A stretch of DNA of 64,000 nucleotides, taken from Anaeramoeba ignava. Its lineage: Eukaryota > Metamonada > Anaeramoebidae. The notes below the pieces were generated by a model that searched no databases, was not told the origin of the DNA, and saw nothing but the letters and a program-made list of their open reading frames with translations. The position numbers and the translations under genes are program-made. Below are positions 1-11,378 of the stretch, in pieces; position 1 is the stretch's first letter, and every line of letters starts with the position of its first letter. The stretch lies in assembly GCA_028826165.1 (NCBI GenBank), contig JAPDFW010000021.1, forward strand, positions 1 through 64,000, in the 5' to 3' direction.

Positions 1-266
1 TAACAGAAAAAGGATGAAAAATATTTTCTTTATTTTTGAAGTTTGAAAATTTTCATTTCTTTTTGATAAGTTAAAAATTTGATTAATAATTGGTAATAAA
101 TATGGTTGTTTTCCCTGAACCTGTTGGTGCTTGAATTAATATATCTTTTCCTTCTAATCCTATTGGTATTACTTTTTGTATTTTTGTTGGTTTTCAAAAT
201 TAAGTCTTTCACATGATGATATTAATCTATCATCAAATTAAATTCTTGAAAACTTTTAATTTTCAT
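1..266 (-). pseudogene. DEAD-box RNA helicase (DBP9/DDX56-like), N-terminal fragment, frameshifted, runs off the left edge
   Basis: Seen: on the minus strand an ATG at 266-264 opens MKIKSFQEF. After frame changes the reading continues with a Q motif, PTKIQ (176-190), a GLEGKDIL block, and motif I/Walker A, APTGSGKT (107-130), followed by a [13 protein letters not shown] stretch. The order F...PT.IQ...G.DIL..A.TGSGKT...LLP is that of DEAD-box ATP-dependent RNA helicases. The FDDRLI...LNFE spacing before the Q motif recalls DBP9/DDX56, which act in 60S ribosome assembly in the nucleolus. The frame breaks at about 234-237 (a T run), 191-194 (an A/T run, before PTKIQ) and 95-106. The first two are fixed by restoring one base in a homopolymer, so sequencing error and pseudogene are both possible. 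Only the first ~90 residues are in the window. DEAD-box assignment is firm; the DBP9 subfamily is a guess. Confidence 0.7.
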
Positions 267-336
267 TTTTCTTATTCATTTTTAATTTAAAAATAAAAAT
301 AAAAATTTTTCATTTTTCTTTTTATTTTTAATAAAA
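267..336. promoter_or_regulatory. 70-bp divergent gap between helicase and BTB-TLDc starts
   Basis: The two start codons (266 on minus, 337 on plus) are only 70 bp apart. The gap is pure A/T tracts with no visible box, so any shared promoter must be very short. No motif was identified. Confidence 0.3.
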
Positions 337-2002
337 ATGGAAAATTATTTAAATTTAGAAAAACTTTCAAATGATTTAAAAATTTATTTCAAAATCAAAA
401 TCAAAATGAAGATCAAGAAGAAAGTTATTTTGATTTTGAAATAATTTAGAAGAAAATAAAACTTCATTTAAAACTCATAAATCAATTCTTTCTTCAAAGA
501 AGTCATTATTTTAAATCTCTTTTTAAATCTAAAATGAAAAGAATTTCAAGAAAAATAAAATGATTCTAAAAGATGTTTCAAGTTCAATTCTATCTCAATC
601 TTAAATTATTTTTATTCAGGAAAATTGAAATTAATTTAGAAAATGCAATTCAAATTTTAATTTTTCATCAAAATATTTAATTGATGAATTAATTGAAACT
701 TCTTCAAAATTTATCAAAAAGAATTTTCAAATTGAAACTGTTATTGATATTCTTAAATTATCTGAATCAATGAACCTAAGTGAATTATTGGATTTTTCTT
801 ATCAATTTATTTCTGAAAATTTTAAAGAATTTATCCAAACTTCATTTTTCTTGAACTTGAAGAAAATCATTTAAATTCACTTTTATCAAATGATTATATT
901 CAAATAAATGAATTTGAAATTTTTCAATCAATAATAAAATGGGAAAACATAAATCAAATATTAAAAAGAAAAATTACAAAATCAAATTTCAAATTTTATT
1001 GATAAAATCAGATTTATTGATTTTTCATACAAAAGAACTGGAAAGAAACTTTAGAAGAAGATTTAATTCCAAATGAACTTTCACAAAAATTAACAAAACT
1101 TTAATATTAAAAATTCAAAGAAAAATGAAGAAAAATTAAAACAATTTATTCAAAAAGAAAATTCATTAAATTTCAAAACAAGATTTGAAATGAAATTTAA
1201 ATCAATAATTATTCAAGAAAAACAACATTTCCAGAAATTAAGAGAATGGATAAATGATGATGAATTCTTTTCCAAAATGAAATTAGGATATTCAGCAAAA
1301 CAAGATGGATTTTCTTCTAATAACTGGCATTTAAAATGTGATAATAAAGGAAAAACATTAATTATTATCAAAACCAAAGATAACTTTATTTTTGGAGGTT
1401 TTACATCAGTTGGATTTATAAATGAAAAATTAAAACAAAATCAAAACCAAAATCAAAATCCATTCAATCAAAATCCATTTAATCCAAATCAAAACCCTTT
1501 TAACCAAAATCAAAACTCTTTTAATCAAAATCAATTTGGTCAGAATCCATTTGGTCAAAATCCATTTAATCAAAATCAAAATACATTTAATCAAAATCAA
1601 AATCCATTTAATCCAAATCCATTTGATCAAAATACATTTGGTCAGAATCCATTTGAAGAAAAAGTTATTGAAGATATTCCAGATTCAAAAGCATTTCTTT
1701 TTTCATTAAGAAATGATCAAAATAATCGAAAACCAGAAAAATTATCTATTATTGAAGGTAAAGAAAAATATGCTATTGATAACAATTCAATTGATCGTTT
1801 AGCTTTTGGAAAAAATTCTAATTCATTTGGTGGAAGTTATGATTTAAGTTTAAACTCTAATTTAAAAACTGGTTATTCAAATTTAGGTTATATTTACAAT
1901 CTTCCTATTGAAATGCAAATAAAAAAAGAAAATTCACAAAATTATTTAGCTGGTTCTTATAATTCATGGAAAGTTCAAGAAATTGAAACTTATTTCATTT
2001 AA
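337..2002 (+). pseudogene. BTB-BACK-TLDc protein, copy 1, frameshifted 5' half, NPF-rich insert in TLDc
   Basis: Closely matches the gene at 7378-9071 from its ATG (337) to its stop (2002). The first 850 bp hold at least six one-base indels relative to that copy, mostly in A or T runs (for example near 385, 505, 539, 556, 600, 663), plus a point change to TAG near 447. The last 813 bp (from 1190) are open. They encode the TLDc N half (FQKLREWINDDEFF, CDNKGKTLIIIKTKDNFIFGG), an asparagine/glutamine insert with eight NPF tripeptides, and the TLDc C half ending in QEIETYFI. BTB domains bind Cullin-3 or self-associate. TLDc domains act in oxidative-stress and V-ATPase biology. The damage confined to the 5' half suggests a pseudogene, but homopolymer errors could contribute. 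Confidence 0.75.
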
Positions 2003-3520
2003 AATTCTTATATTTTTTTTTTCATTTTAATTTTTAATTCCTTTCCAACAATTTTAATAAAAAAAACAAAATCAAAATTAAAATCAAAATTAAAATAAAA
2101 ATCAAAATCAAAATCAAAATCAAAATCAAAATTAAAAATCAAAATAAAAAATAAATCAAAATCAAAATTTTTTCAAATTTTTTTTCTTTATAAAAATGAT
2201 TTAATTTAATATTTAATTTATAAATTAATTTAAAAACAATTTAATATTTAATTTTATTATTTAATTTAATGTTTTAGATTTAAAATATTTTATTTAAAAT
2301 TAATTTAAAAATACAATTTAATTTAATATTTAATTTTATTATTTAAAAATAATTTAATATTTAATTTTAATGTAATTTATTGATTTAGATTTAAATATTT
2401 TATTATTTAAATATTTAACATATAAATATAAAAATAAGAATAGATTTAATTTAATATTTAATTTATAAATTAATTTAAAATATAATTTAATTTAATATTT
2501 AATGTTTTATTTATTTTAAAATAATAATTAAAAATGAAAATGTTTAACTTAATATTTAATTTATAAATAATTTTTATTATTTAAATATAATTTAATGTTT
2601 TATTTAAACATTTTTAAAAATATAAAAATAAGAATAAATTTAATTTAAATATTTAAATTTATAAATTTAATATTTAAAATATAATTTAATAGATTTAAAT
2701 ATTTTATTTAAAAATATAAAAATAAGAAATAATTTAATATTTTTTTATTATTAAAAATAATTTTGTTTTTATTTTAAATATTTTAAACATAAAAATATAA
2801 AAATGGGAATAGATTTAATTTAATATTTAATTTATAAATTAATTTAAAAATATAATTTAATATTTAATTTTATTATTAAAATAATAATTTAATGTTTTAG
2901 ATTTAAATATTTTATTATTTAAATATTAAACATATAAAAAATATAAAAATGAGAATAGATTTAATTTAATATTTAATTTTATTATTATAAATTTATGAAG
3001 ATTTAAAAATTAAAAAGAAAAAGAAAACAAAAAATCTTTAATTAATTTTTATTGATCAAAAAGAAAAAGAAAATGAGTCATTTTTTGTGAAATTTGTTTT
3101 TTCATTTTTTTCTTTAAATAAACATTTTAAAAATAAAAATTTAAATTTATTTAAAATTTTGCTTTTCAATTTTTTTTATTAAAATAATAATTTTTTTTTA
3201 GATTTAAATATTTTTTTTCTTCTTTTTATTTTTAATTTGAAAAATAATTTAATTTAAAAAGAAAAGAAAAACAAAATTCTTTAATTAATTTTTATTTCAA
3301 AAAGAAAAGAAATGGATTAATTTATTTTCTTTTATTTTTAATTTAAAGTTCTTCTTTTCATTTTTCTTTTTTCTTTTTATTTTTTTTGAAATTTAGCAAA
3401 CTTAAAAAGTAAGATAAAAAAAAGCAAAATTCTTTTTATATTTTATTTTAAATTAACCAAGCAAATAAATTAATTTTCTATTTTTTATTTATTTTTTCAA
3501 ACAACCAAAAAAAAGGTAAA
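2003..3520. repeat. Intergenic AT repeat block: AAAATC repeats, then diverged ~144-bp satellite monomers
   Basis: 2065-2165 is an irregular AAAATC/AAAATT hexamer array. From about 2190 to 2990 are diverged copies of the monomer seen cleanly at 14860-15690, recognised by the GAATAGATTTAATTTAATAT start (near 2439, 2806 and 2952) and by TTTAGATTTAAATATTTTAT. The remainder to 3520 is A/T-rich with T tracts. No gene seen. Confidence 0.6.
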
Positions 3521-6500
3521 ATGAAAGCAATTCTTCTTAGTTTCTTTTTATTAAATCTCTTGATTTCCATTGGATCAAATCAGAATCAAGAAACAGTATC
3601 ATTATCAACACCACAATCAAGATATTTTTCTTCTGGAGATGAAGGTTATATTTGGAAGTTAATTGACACTCTTTATGGAACCAGTATTTTTGGATGGGGA
3701 ATTTCAATTTATGGAGATATTTTAGCAATTTCCGAGAGAATGGAGGAAGAGGTCTATGTTTACAAATTTAATGGAACAAATTTTGAAATTCAAGAATATT
3801 TGAATGAGCCTCCAGGTACAATAATAGGAAATTCGCTTTCAATTTATGAGGATATACTTGTTGTTGGTTCTGATGGTACAGACGAGGTATTTATTTACAG
3901 AAACAACGATTCACATTTTGAAAGTATACAAAATATTAGTGGACCTGCTGGTTCACGATTTGGAGCGCGTGTTTCAGTTTATGAAAATGCTCTTGCTATT
4001 GGAGCGTATCCGATAGATACAGTATTTATTTACAGAAAAAATGATTCATATTTTGAAAATATACAGAATATTACTGGACCTGCTGGTTCATATTTTGGAT
4101 GGACTGTTTCTGTTTATGAAAATGTTCTTATTGTTGGAGCATGGGGAATAGATCAAGTATTTATTTACAGATATAATGAATCTAATTGGAATTTTGAACA
4201 AAATTTTACTGGAGCTTCAGGTTCAAGATTTGGATACTCTGTTTCAGTTTATGGATATGTTTTTGTTGTTGGAGCATATTATGCAGATGAAGCATTTATT
4301 TACAAATACAATGAAACTAGTTGGAATCTTGAACAAAATATTACTGGAGCTTCAGGTTCAGGTTTAGGAAGATGTGTTTCAGTTTATGAAGATGTTGTTG
4401 TTGGAACTTATTCCCCAGGTAAAGCATTTCTTTACAGATATAATGGAAATTTTTGGTATCTGGAAGAATTTTTCAATCAAACATCAAATCCTTTTGGAAG
4501 TGTTGTTACAGTTCATGAAAATTTTACAGCTATTATTGATCCTGACAATTATTATGTATGTGTCTATCAATGCTATTTTATTCCTCAAGTAAATATTCAT
4601 AATTGTTCATCTTTATTTTCATCATTTGATTGTTATTGGGATCAAATTGAATGTGGATTAACTTTGAAATATCAAATTAATTATGGATATGATTGGATTG
4701 ATATTGATTCTCCAATTCTTGAAGATGGAAATGTTTATTATCAATTATTTAATTCTTCAATTTATGATAATATTACTGGAAATGAATATTATCCAATTCA
4801 AATTCATGCTTGTGATGTTGAATCATTAATTTGTGGAAAAGCATCTTCATTTTTTAATTTAACAACAAGAATTGATTCTGTAAAAGATTTCCAATTATTA
4901 AATCCAACTTCTTTTTCAATTAATGTTACTTGGAATCATCCAAATGTTTCTTTAGATGAAGATATTGCTCATCTTGATCATTATAATCTTTCTTATTTTA
5001 CTCAATGTGATCCTGAATCAGTTTCATCTATTTCAATTGATAATTCATCGACTTCATATCTTTTAGATATTGAATGTGGAAATGATTACAATGTTTCAAT
5101 TTGTGGGTGTAGAACACATGAATGTGAAGGAGAAGATAAAGGAGAAGTTGTTGAATCATCTATTTCAATTCCTTTTCAAGATATTCAAGATCTAACATGT
5201 TCAATTCAATATGCATTAGATATTAATTGTAGTTGGAATCAACCAATTAATTGTTCAATTCCATCTTATTATAATTTTAGTTATCAAGCAATTTCAGAAG
5301 ATGAATCAGGAAATGAAAATCTAACATCATCAAATCAATATTTCACAAATTATTTGCAAAATCAAGAATATCAAATCAATGTTTCAGCATGTAATTCAAT
5401 GAATAAATGCTCTAATATCTCAACAACATCAGCTACAACTGGAAATTTAACAACCTCTCCAACAATTTATGAAACAATTTCCAAAATTGAAGAAATTGAA
5501 TTTAATTTCACAAAATTAACAAATGCAAATAATTATTCAATTTCACTTAATAATGAAACAAATTGGCAAAATTTCACATCTCTTGATTTAAGTGGAAGTG
5601 AAGGTATTGGAATAATAAATGAATTATCAGGAAATATTGAATATAATATTTCAGTTAGAGGATGTTCAGATTTAAATTGTAAAACTGAATATTTAGGAGA
5701 ATCAAGTTCAATCATTTCAACAAAAGCTAAATTAGGAAATATTACTTCATTAAGTTGTTCTTCGTTGATTTGTGGATTTGAATGTACTTGGGATTCATTA
5801 AATTTATCAACAGGATTAAAAGCATATTCATTCAGATACAATTCAACAACAACTTGTTTCCAAGATTTAAGAACAAGTCATTCAATTTTATCAGGATTAA
5901 TTCCATCAGCAAATTATGAAATTTCAGTTTACTCATCAGCAACTACAGATTGTTCTTATAATGAATATTCAGGAATTGAAACAACAACAATAGTAACAAC
6001 AGATAATTTACCAGCACCAACAATTAATCAATTAATTTCCAAAATTGAAGAAATTGAAATAATATTCACAAAAGTAACAGGAGCTTATAATTATTCAATT
6101 TCACTTAATAATGGAACAAATTGGCAAAATTTCACATCTCTTGATTTAGGTGGAAGTGAAGGTATTGGAATAATAAATGAATTATCAGGAAATATTGAAT
6201 ATAATATTTCAGTTAGAGGATGTTCAGATTTAAATTGCAAAACTGAATATTTAGGAGAATCAAGTTCAATTAATTCAACAAAAGCTAAATTAGGAAATAT
6301 TACTTCATTAAGTTGTTCTTCGTTGATTTGTGGATTTGAATGTAGTTGGGATTCATTAAATTTATCAGATAGGATTAAAAGCATATTCATTTAGATACAA
6401 TTCAACAACAATTTGTTTCCCAGATTTAAGAACAAGTCATTCAATTTTATCAGGATTAATTCCATCAGCAAATTATGAAATTTCAGTTTATTCATCAGCA

Positions 6501-7310
6501 ACTACAGATTGTTCTTATAATGAATATTCAGGAATTGAAATAACAACAATAGTAACAACAGATAATTTACCAGCACCAACAATTAATCAATTAATTTCCA
6601 AAATTGAAGAAATTGAAATAATATTCACAAAAGTAACAGGAGCTTATAATTATTCAATTTCACTTAATAATGGAACAAATTGGCAAAATTTCACATCTCT
6701 TGATTTAGGTGGAAGTGAAGGAATTGGAACAATAAATGAATTATCAGGAAATATTGAATATAATATTTCAGTTAGAGGATGTTCAGATTTAAATTGTAAA
6801 ACTGAATATTTAGGAGATGTTAGTTCAATTAATTCAACAAAAGCTAAATTAGGAAATATTACTTCATTAAGTTGTTATGGAATATTTAATGGATTTGTTT
6901 GTACTTGGGATTCATTAAATTTAACAGAAGGATTAAAAGCATATTCATTTAGATACAATTTAATAACAATTTGTTTCCCAGATTTAAGAACTTATTATCT
7001 AGTTTCAGGAGTAAATGGAGGAGAAAATTATGAAATTTCTGTTTATTCATCAGCAACTTCAAATTGTTATTATAATGAAAATTCAGGAATTGAAACAACA
7101 ACTTCTGTTACAACATTATCACCAACCCAAACAAGTGAAAGTTCATCAAAAGCACCAATAATAGCATTAGCAGTAATTGTTCCAGTTCTTGTTATTGTAG
7201 GAGTAATTATTGTTATTGTTTTGATAAAGAAACAGAAAAAAAGTATCAAAACAATTATCAAACAAAGAGAAAAAGAACTTGAAAAATCAGGAGGAATTGA
7301 AATGATTTGA
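3521..7310 (+). CDS. Secreted/type I membrane FG-GAP beta-propeller protein with Fn3-like repeats (one frameshift)
   Basis: Starts MKAILLSFFLLNLLISIG, a signal peptide. Residues ~40-340 hold seven FG-GAP-type blades (FGWGISIYG, FGARVSVYEN, FGYSVSVYG and variants) of about 45 residues, enough for a seven-bladed propeller. None shows the DxDxDG calcium loop of integrin alpha. Cysteine-bearing Fn3/Ig-like modules with many N-glycosylation sequons follow. A 558-bp (186-residue) module starting PTI..E.ISKIEEIE is present three times (5459, 6017, 6576). The frame breaks at about 6368-6371, where GATAGGATTA replaces the expected GAAGGATTA, one extra base. Past it the frame continues to TGA at 7308-7310, including a membrane span (IIALAVIVPVLVIVGVIIVI) and a short basic tail. 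The paralogue at 11379-14105 is intact. Likely an adhesion or recognition protein; the ligand is unknown. Confidence 0.8.
5459..7116 (+). repeat. Three tandem 558-bp coding modules in the FG-GAP gene
   Basis: Starts at 5459, 6017 and 6576. The first two are 558 bp apart and the second interval is 559 bp, exposing the single inserted base at ~6370. Long stretches are identical between copies, so the duplication is recent. The minus-strand paralogue carries one copy. Confidence 0.8.
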
Positions 7311-7377
7311 GTTTTTCATTTTTCTTTTTAATTTTTTTTCATTTTTCATTTCAATAATTTTAATAAAAAAAGCAAAA

Positions 7378-9071
7378 ATGGAAAATTATTTAAATTTAGA
7401 AAAACTTTCAAATGATTTAAAAAATTTATTTCAAAATCAAAATCAAAATGAAATGAAGATGAAAGTTATTTTGATTTTGAAATAATTTGTGAAGAAAATA
7501 AAACTTCATTTAAAACTCATAAATCAATTCTTTCTTCAAGAAGTCATTATTTTAAATCTCTTTTTAAATCTAAAATGAAAGAATTTCAAGAAAATAAAAT
7601 GATTCTAAAAGATGTTTCAAGTTCAATTCTATCTTCAATCTTAAATTATCTTTATTCAGGAAAAATTGAAATTAATTTAGAAAATGCAATTCAAATTTTA
7701 ATTTTTTCATCAAAATATTTAATTGATGAATTAATTGAAACTTCTTCAAAATTTATTAAAAAGAATTTCCAAATTGAAACTGTTATTGATATTATTAAAT
7801 TATCTGAATCAATGAACTTAAGCAAGTTACTATATTTTTCTTATCAATTTATTTCTGAAAATTTTAGAAAATTTATCCAAACTTCATTTTTTCTTGAACT
7901 TGAAGAAAATCATTTAAATTCAATTTTATCAAATGATGAAATTTTAATAAGTGAATTTGAAATTTTTCAATCAATAATAAAATGGGGAAAACATAAATCA
8001 AATATTAAAAAAGAAAAAGAAAAATTACAAAATCAAATTTCAAATTTTATTGATAAAATTAGATTTATTGATTTTTCAAAACAAGAACTTGCAGAAACTT
8101 TAGAAGAAGATTTAATTCCAAATGAACTTTCACAAAAATTAACAAAACTTCTAATATTAAAAACTCAAGAAAATGAAGAAAAATTAAAACAATTTATTCA
8201 AAAAGAAAATTCATTAAATTTCAAAACAAGATTTGAAATGAAATTTAAATCAACAATTATTCAAAAAAAACAGCATTTCCAGAAATTAAGAGAATGGATA
8301 AATGATGATGAATTCTTTTCCAAAATGAAATTAGGATATTCAGCAAAACAAGATGGATTTTCTTCTAATAACTGGCATTTAAAATGTGATAATAAAGGAA
8401 AAACATTAATTATTATCAAAACCAAAGATAACTTTATTTTTGGAGGATTTACATCAGTTGGATTTATAAATGAAAAATTAAAACAAAAACAAAAGCAAGA
8501 TCAAAATTCAAATGAAAATGAAAATGAAAACCCATTTAATCATAATCAAAACTCATTTAACCAAAATCCATTTATTAATAATTCAAAAACATTTCAGAAT
8601 ACTCCAACTTTACATGTTAAAAATCAAAATCCATTTAATCAGAATGAGTATCAGAATAATCTTGATGAAATTATAGATCGATTTGGTTATAATCTAAAAC
8701 CTTTGTCTCCTAATCAAGACTCATTTGAAGAAAAAGTTATTGAAGATATTCCAGATTCAAAAGCATTTCTTTTTTCATTAAGAAATAATAAAAATAATCG
8801 AAAACCAGAAAAATTATCTATTATTGAAGGTAAAGAAAAATATGCTATTGATAACAATTCAATTGATCGTTTAGTTTTTGGAAAAATTCTAATCCATTTG
8901 GAAATAATGATGATTTACATTTATATTCTAATTTAAAATCTGGTTATTCAAATTTAGGATCTATTTACAATCTTCCTATTGGAATCAAAAAGATAAAAAG
9001 AAAGAGAAAATTATTTAGCTGGTACTCATAATAAATGGAAAATTCAAGAAATTGAAACTTATTTCATTTAA
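7378..9071 (+). CDS. BTB-BACK-TLDc protein, copy 2 (three frame breaks)
   Basis: ATG at 7378, 67 bp after the FG-GAP gene, in the context AAAAAAAGCAAAAATGG. Order: BTB core (SYFDFEIICEENKTSFKTHK, YFKSLF, ILNYLYSGKIEINLENA), BACK-like helices (LSESMNLSKLLYFSYQFI), then TLDc split by an N/Q insert with three NPF motifs, ending QEIETYFI at 9071. The frame breaks near 7451-7453 (GAAATGAAG, one A short of the expected GAAAATGAAG), near 8882 (one A short versus copy 1) and near 8995-9015. The long middle frame 7575-8936 is open. About 564 residues if repaired. BTB-TLDc proteins are presumed Cullin-3 adaptors or scaffolds, and this family is expanded in several amoebae. Two of the three breaks lie in A runs, so the gene may be intact in the organism. 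Confidence 0.8.
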
Positions 9072-9205
9072 AATTCTTATTTTTTTTATTTTAATTTTAA
9101 TTCCTTTCCAAATCCAAAAAGAATAAAAAAAAGCAAAAATTTTCCATTTTTCATTTTTTCATTTTTTCATTTTTTCATTTTATTTTTATTTAAAAACAAC
9201 AACAA

Positions 9206-10595
9206 ATGAATTTATCAGAACAATTAGATAATTATATAAATGGACTTCTTCCAACTTCACTTGCAGAATTAAAACAATCTTCACAACAACTTGATAAAAT
9301 AGCACAAATAAGTATTGGAGAATATAAAACTAATCCTGATGAAACAAAAATGAAAACTCAAAATGCAGTTAATGAAGGTCTTCAAACAGTTGCTCAACAT
9401 ATTTTTGCAGTTAGTACTCATCTTAATAATCTTCTTACACTTCAAGATAAACAAGTTGAAAAATTAGATTTAGAAATTCGTTCAGCTCTTGCTGTAAATT
9501 CATTTATAAAATTAAAATTCAATAAAAATTAAAATTCATTTATAAAATTAAAATTAAAATTAAAATTAAAATTAAAATTCAAATAAAAATTAAAATTAAA
9601 ATTTAAATTTAAAATTAAAATTAAAATTAAAATTAAAATTAAAATTAAAATTAAAATTAAAATTAAAATTAAAATTCAATTTAAAATTAAAATTAAAATT
9701 AAATTAAAATTTAAATTAAAATTAAATTAAAATTAAAATTAAAATTAAAATTAAAATTAAAATTCAAATTAAAATTAAAATTCAAATTAAAATTCAATAA
9801 AAATTAAAATTCAAATCAAAATTAAAATTAAAATTAAAATTAAAATTCATTTATAAAATTAAAATTTAAAATTAAAAATTAAAATTAAAATTAAATTTAA
9901 ATTTAATATAAAAATTTAATATAAAAATCGGATATAAAAAGAGAATAAAAGGTGCACATATAAGAGTTGGTCAAGCTGGATTACAAAAATTATACAAAGA
10001 AAGAATACCAATAGAAGGAGAAAAAACACACAAACTAAAAGAAGAACAAATACAAGCAGAATATAAACAAAAAACACTGATAAACATAAAAGGATACAAC
10101 ATCAACTTTGAAGCACTCGATAACATTGGAATAAGCTTATCAAATCCAAATCAAGAATCAAACACAATCAAGATGAAAAACAAATCAGAAAATCCAATTC
10201 AAGAAGCAATCATAAAATCAAGTGAAAGAAAAGAAGAAGAAAAAACTGAAACAGAAACTGAAACAGAAACTGATGAATCAATATCAAAACCAAAATCAAC
10301 AGAAAATACTTCAAAAACTTCACTTGCAATTGAAAATAAATCTCCTCCAATTCTTCCTCAAAGAACTTCTTCTTTACCTCAACCTCCTATTCAAAATACT
10401 CAAAATCCTTCTTTTGATAATATTCCTCCTCCTATTGGTGATGACTTTCCTCCCCCTATTGATGATCTCCCTCCTCCTATTGATAATATCCCTCTTCCTA
10501 TTGGTGATGATTTCGGTTTGATGCCTCCTCCTATAAATGATGATTTCCCTCCTCCTATTGATGATATTCCTCCTCCTTTTGATGATAATAATTAA
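9206..10595 (+). CDS. abi: Abi-like subunit of the SCAR/WAVE complex
   Basis: Two exons, 9206-9493 and 9942-10595, split by a 448-bp intron (GTAAAT...AAAAAG), giving 313 residues in exact frame. The N-terminal ~120 residues (ELKQSSQQLDKIAQISIGEY, ETKMKTQNAVNEGLQTVAQH, LNNLLTLQDKQVEKLDLEIR) follow the Abl-interactor helical domain, where a Tyr/Ala-rich helix is followed by Q.LD.Q...L...E. Abi binds SCAR/WAVE, Nap1 and Brk1 and controls Arp2/3-driven actin polymerisation at the plasma membrane. Exon 2 has an acidic/threonine stretch, then a tail of repeated PPPI[GDN]D[DN] units (residues ~260-313), a likely profilin or SH3 ligand. There is no C-terminal SH3 domain, as in plant and amoebal Abi. 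The splice choice is inferred from phase and the RIKGAHIRVGQAGL continuation. Confidence 0.75.
9494..9941 (+). repeat. Abi intron filled with AAAATT hexamers
   Basis: The intron is nearly all AAAATT/AAATTC units on the sense strand. Apart from the donor and the last ~12 bases (CGG and the terminal AG) I see no G. Confidence 0.8.
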
Positions 10596-10627
<32 letters not shown>

Positions 10628-11378
10628 ATTCAAAACCAAACAAAAGAAAAGAAAATCCAAATCAAATCAAATCAGAAAATCAAAATCAGAAAATCAAAAT
10701 TAAAATCAAAATCAAAATCAAAATCAAAATTAAAATCAAAATCAAAATCAAAATCAAAATCAAAGGAAATAAAAAACGAAAAATTGTTATTCCAATTTAA
10801 ACCTTTTTTCTTTTTGTAAATATAAAAAATAAGAATAGATTTAATTTAATATTCAATTTATAAATTAATTTAAAAATATAATTTAATATTTAATTTTATT
10901 ATTAAAATAATAATTTAATGTTTTAGATTTAAATATTTTATTATTTAAATATTAAACATAAAAATATAAAGAATGAGAATAGATTTAATTTAATATTTAA
11001 TTTATAAATTAATTTAAAAATATAATTTAATATTTAATTCTATTATTAAAATAATAATTTATTGTTTTAGATTTAAATATTTTATTATTTAAATATTTAA
11101 CATATAAATATAAAAAATGAGAATAGATTTAATTTAATATTTAATTTATAAATTAATTTAAAAATATAATTTAATATTTAATTTTATTATTAAAATAATA
11201 ATTTATTGTTTTAGATTTAAATATAAAATAAATAAAAAAAAGTGGAATGAAATTTTGATTTTTATTTTGATTTTCTTTTCTTGATTTTTGAAATTGAAAA
11301 AAAAGAAAATGAAATTAGAATTGAAAAAAGAAAAATGAAAAGAAGGAAATTGTTTGAAAAATGAAATGAAAATTGGAA
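10596..11378. repeat. Convergent intergenic block: AAAATC repeats, then three 144-bp satellite monomers
   Basis: 10680-10765 is an AAAATC/AAAATT array. 10766-10830 holds a short non-repetitive flank (GGAAATAAAAAACG...TTTTTGTAAATATAAAA) that recurs at 14800. Monomers begin near 10833, 10977 and 11121, i.e. 144 bp apart. The block ends in AAAAAAAAGTGGAATG near 11240-11255. The rest is a T/A-rich 3' flank of the minus-strand gene. Confidence 0.75.

Noticed and set aside
3521..7310. Integrin alpha subunit
   Set aside because: Seven FG-GAP blades, Fn3-like modules and one span fit the layout, but DxDxDG calcium loops and the GFFKR motif are absent.
10537..10800. Short plus-strand protein ending in KIKIKIK
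   Set aside because: An alternative frame of the Abi tail followed by an AAAATC repeat, with no conserved feature.
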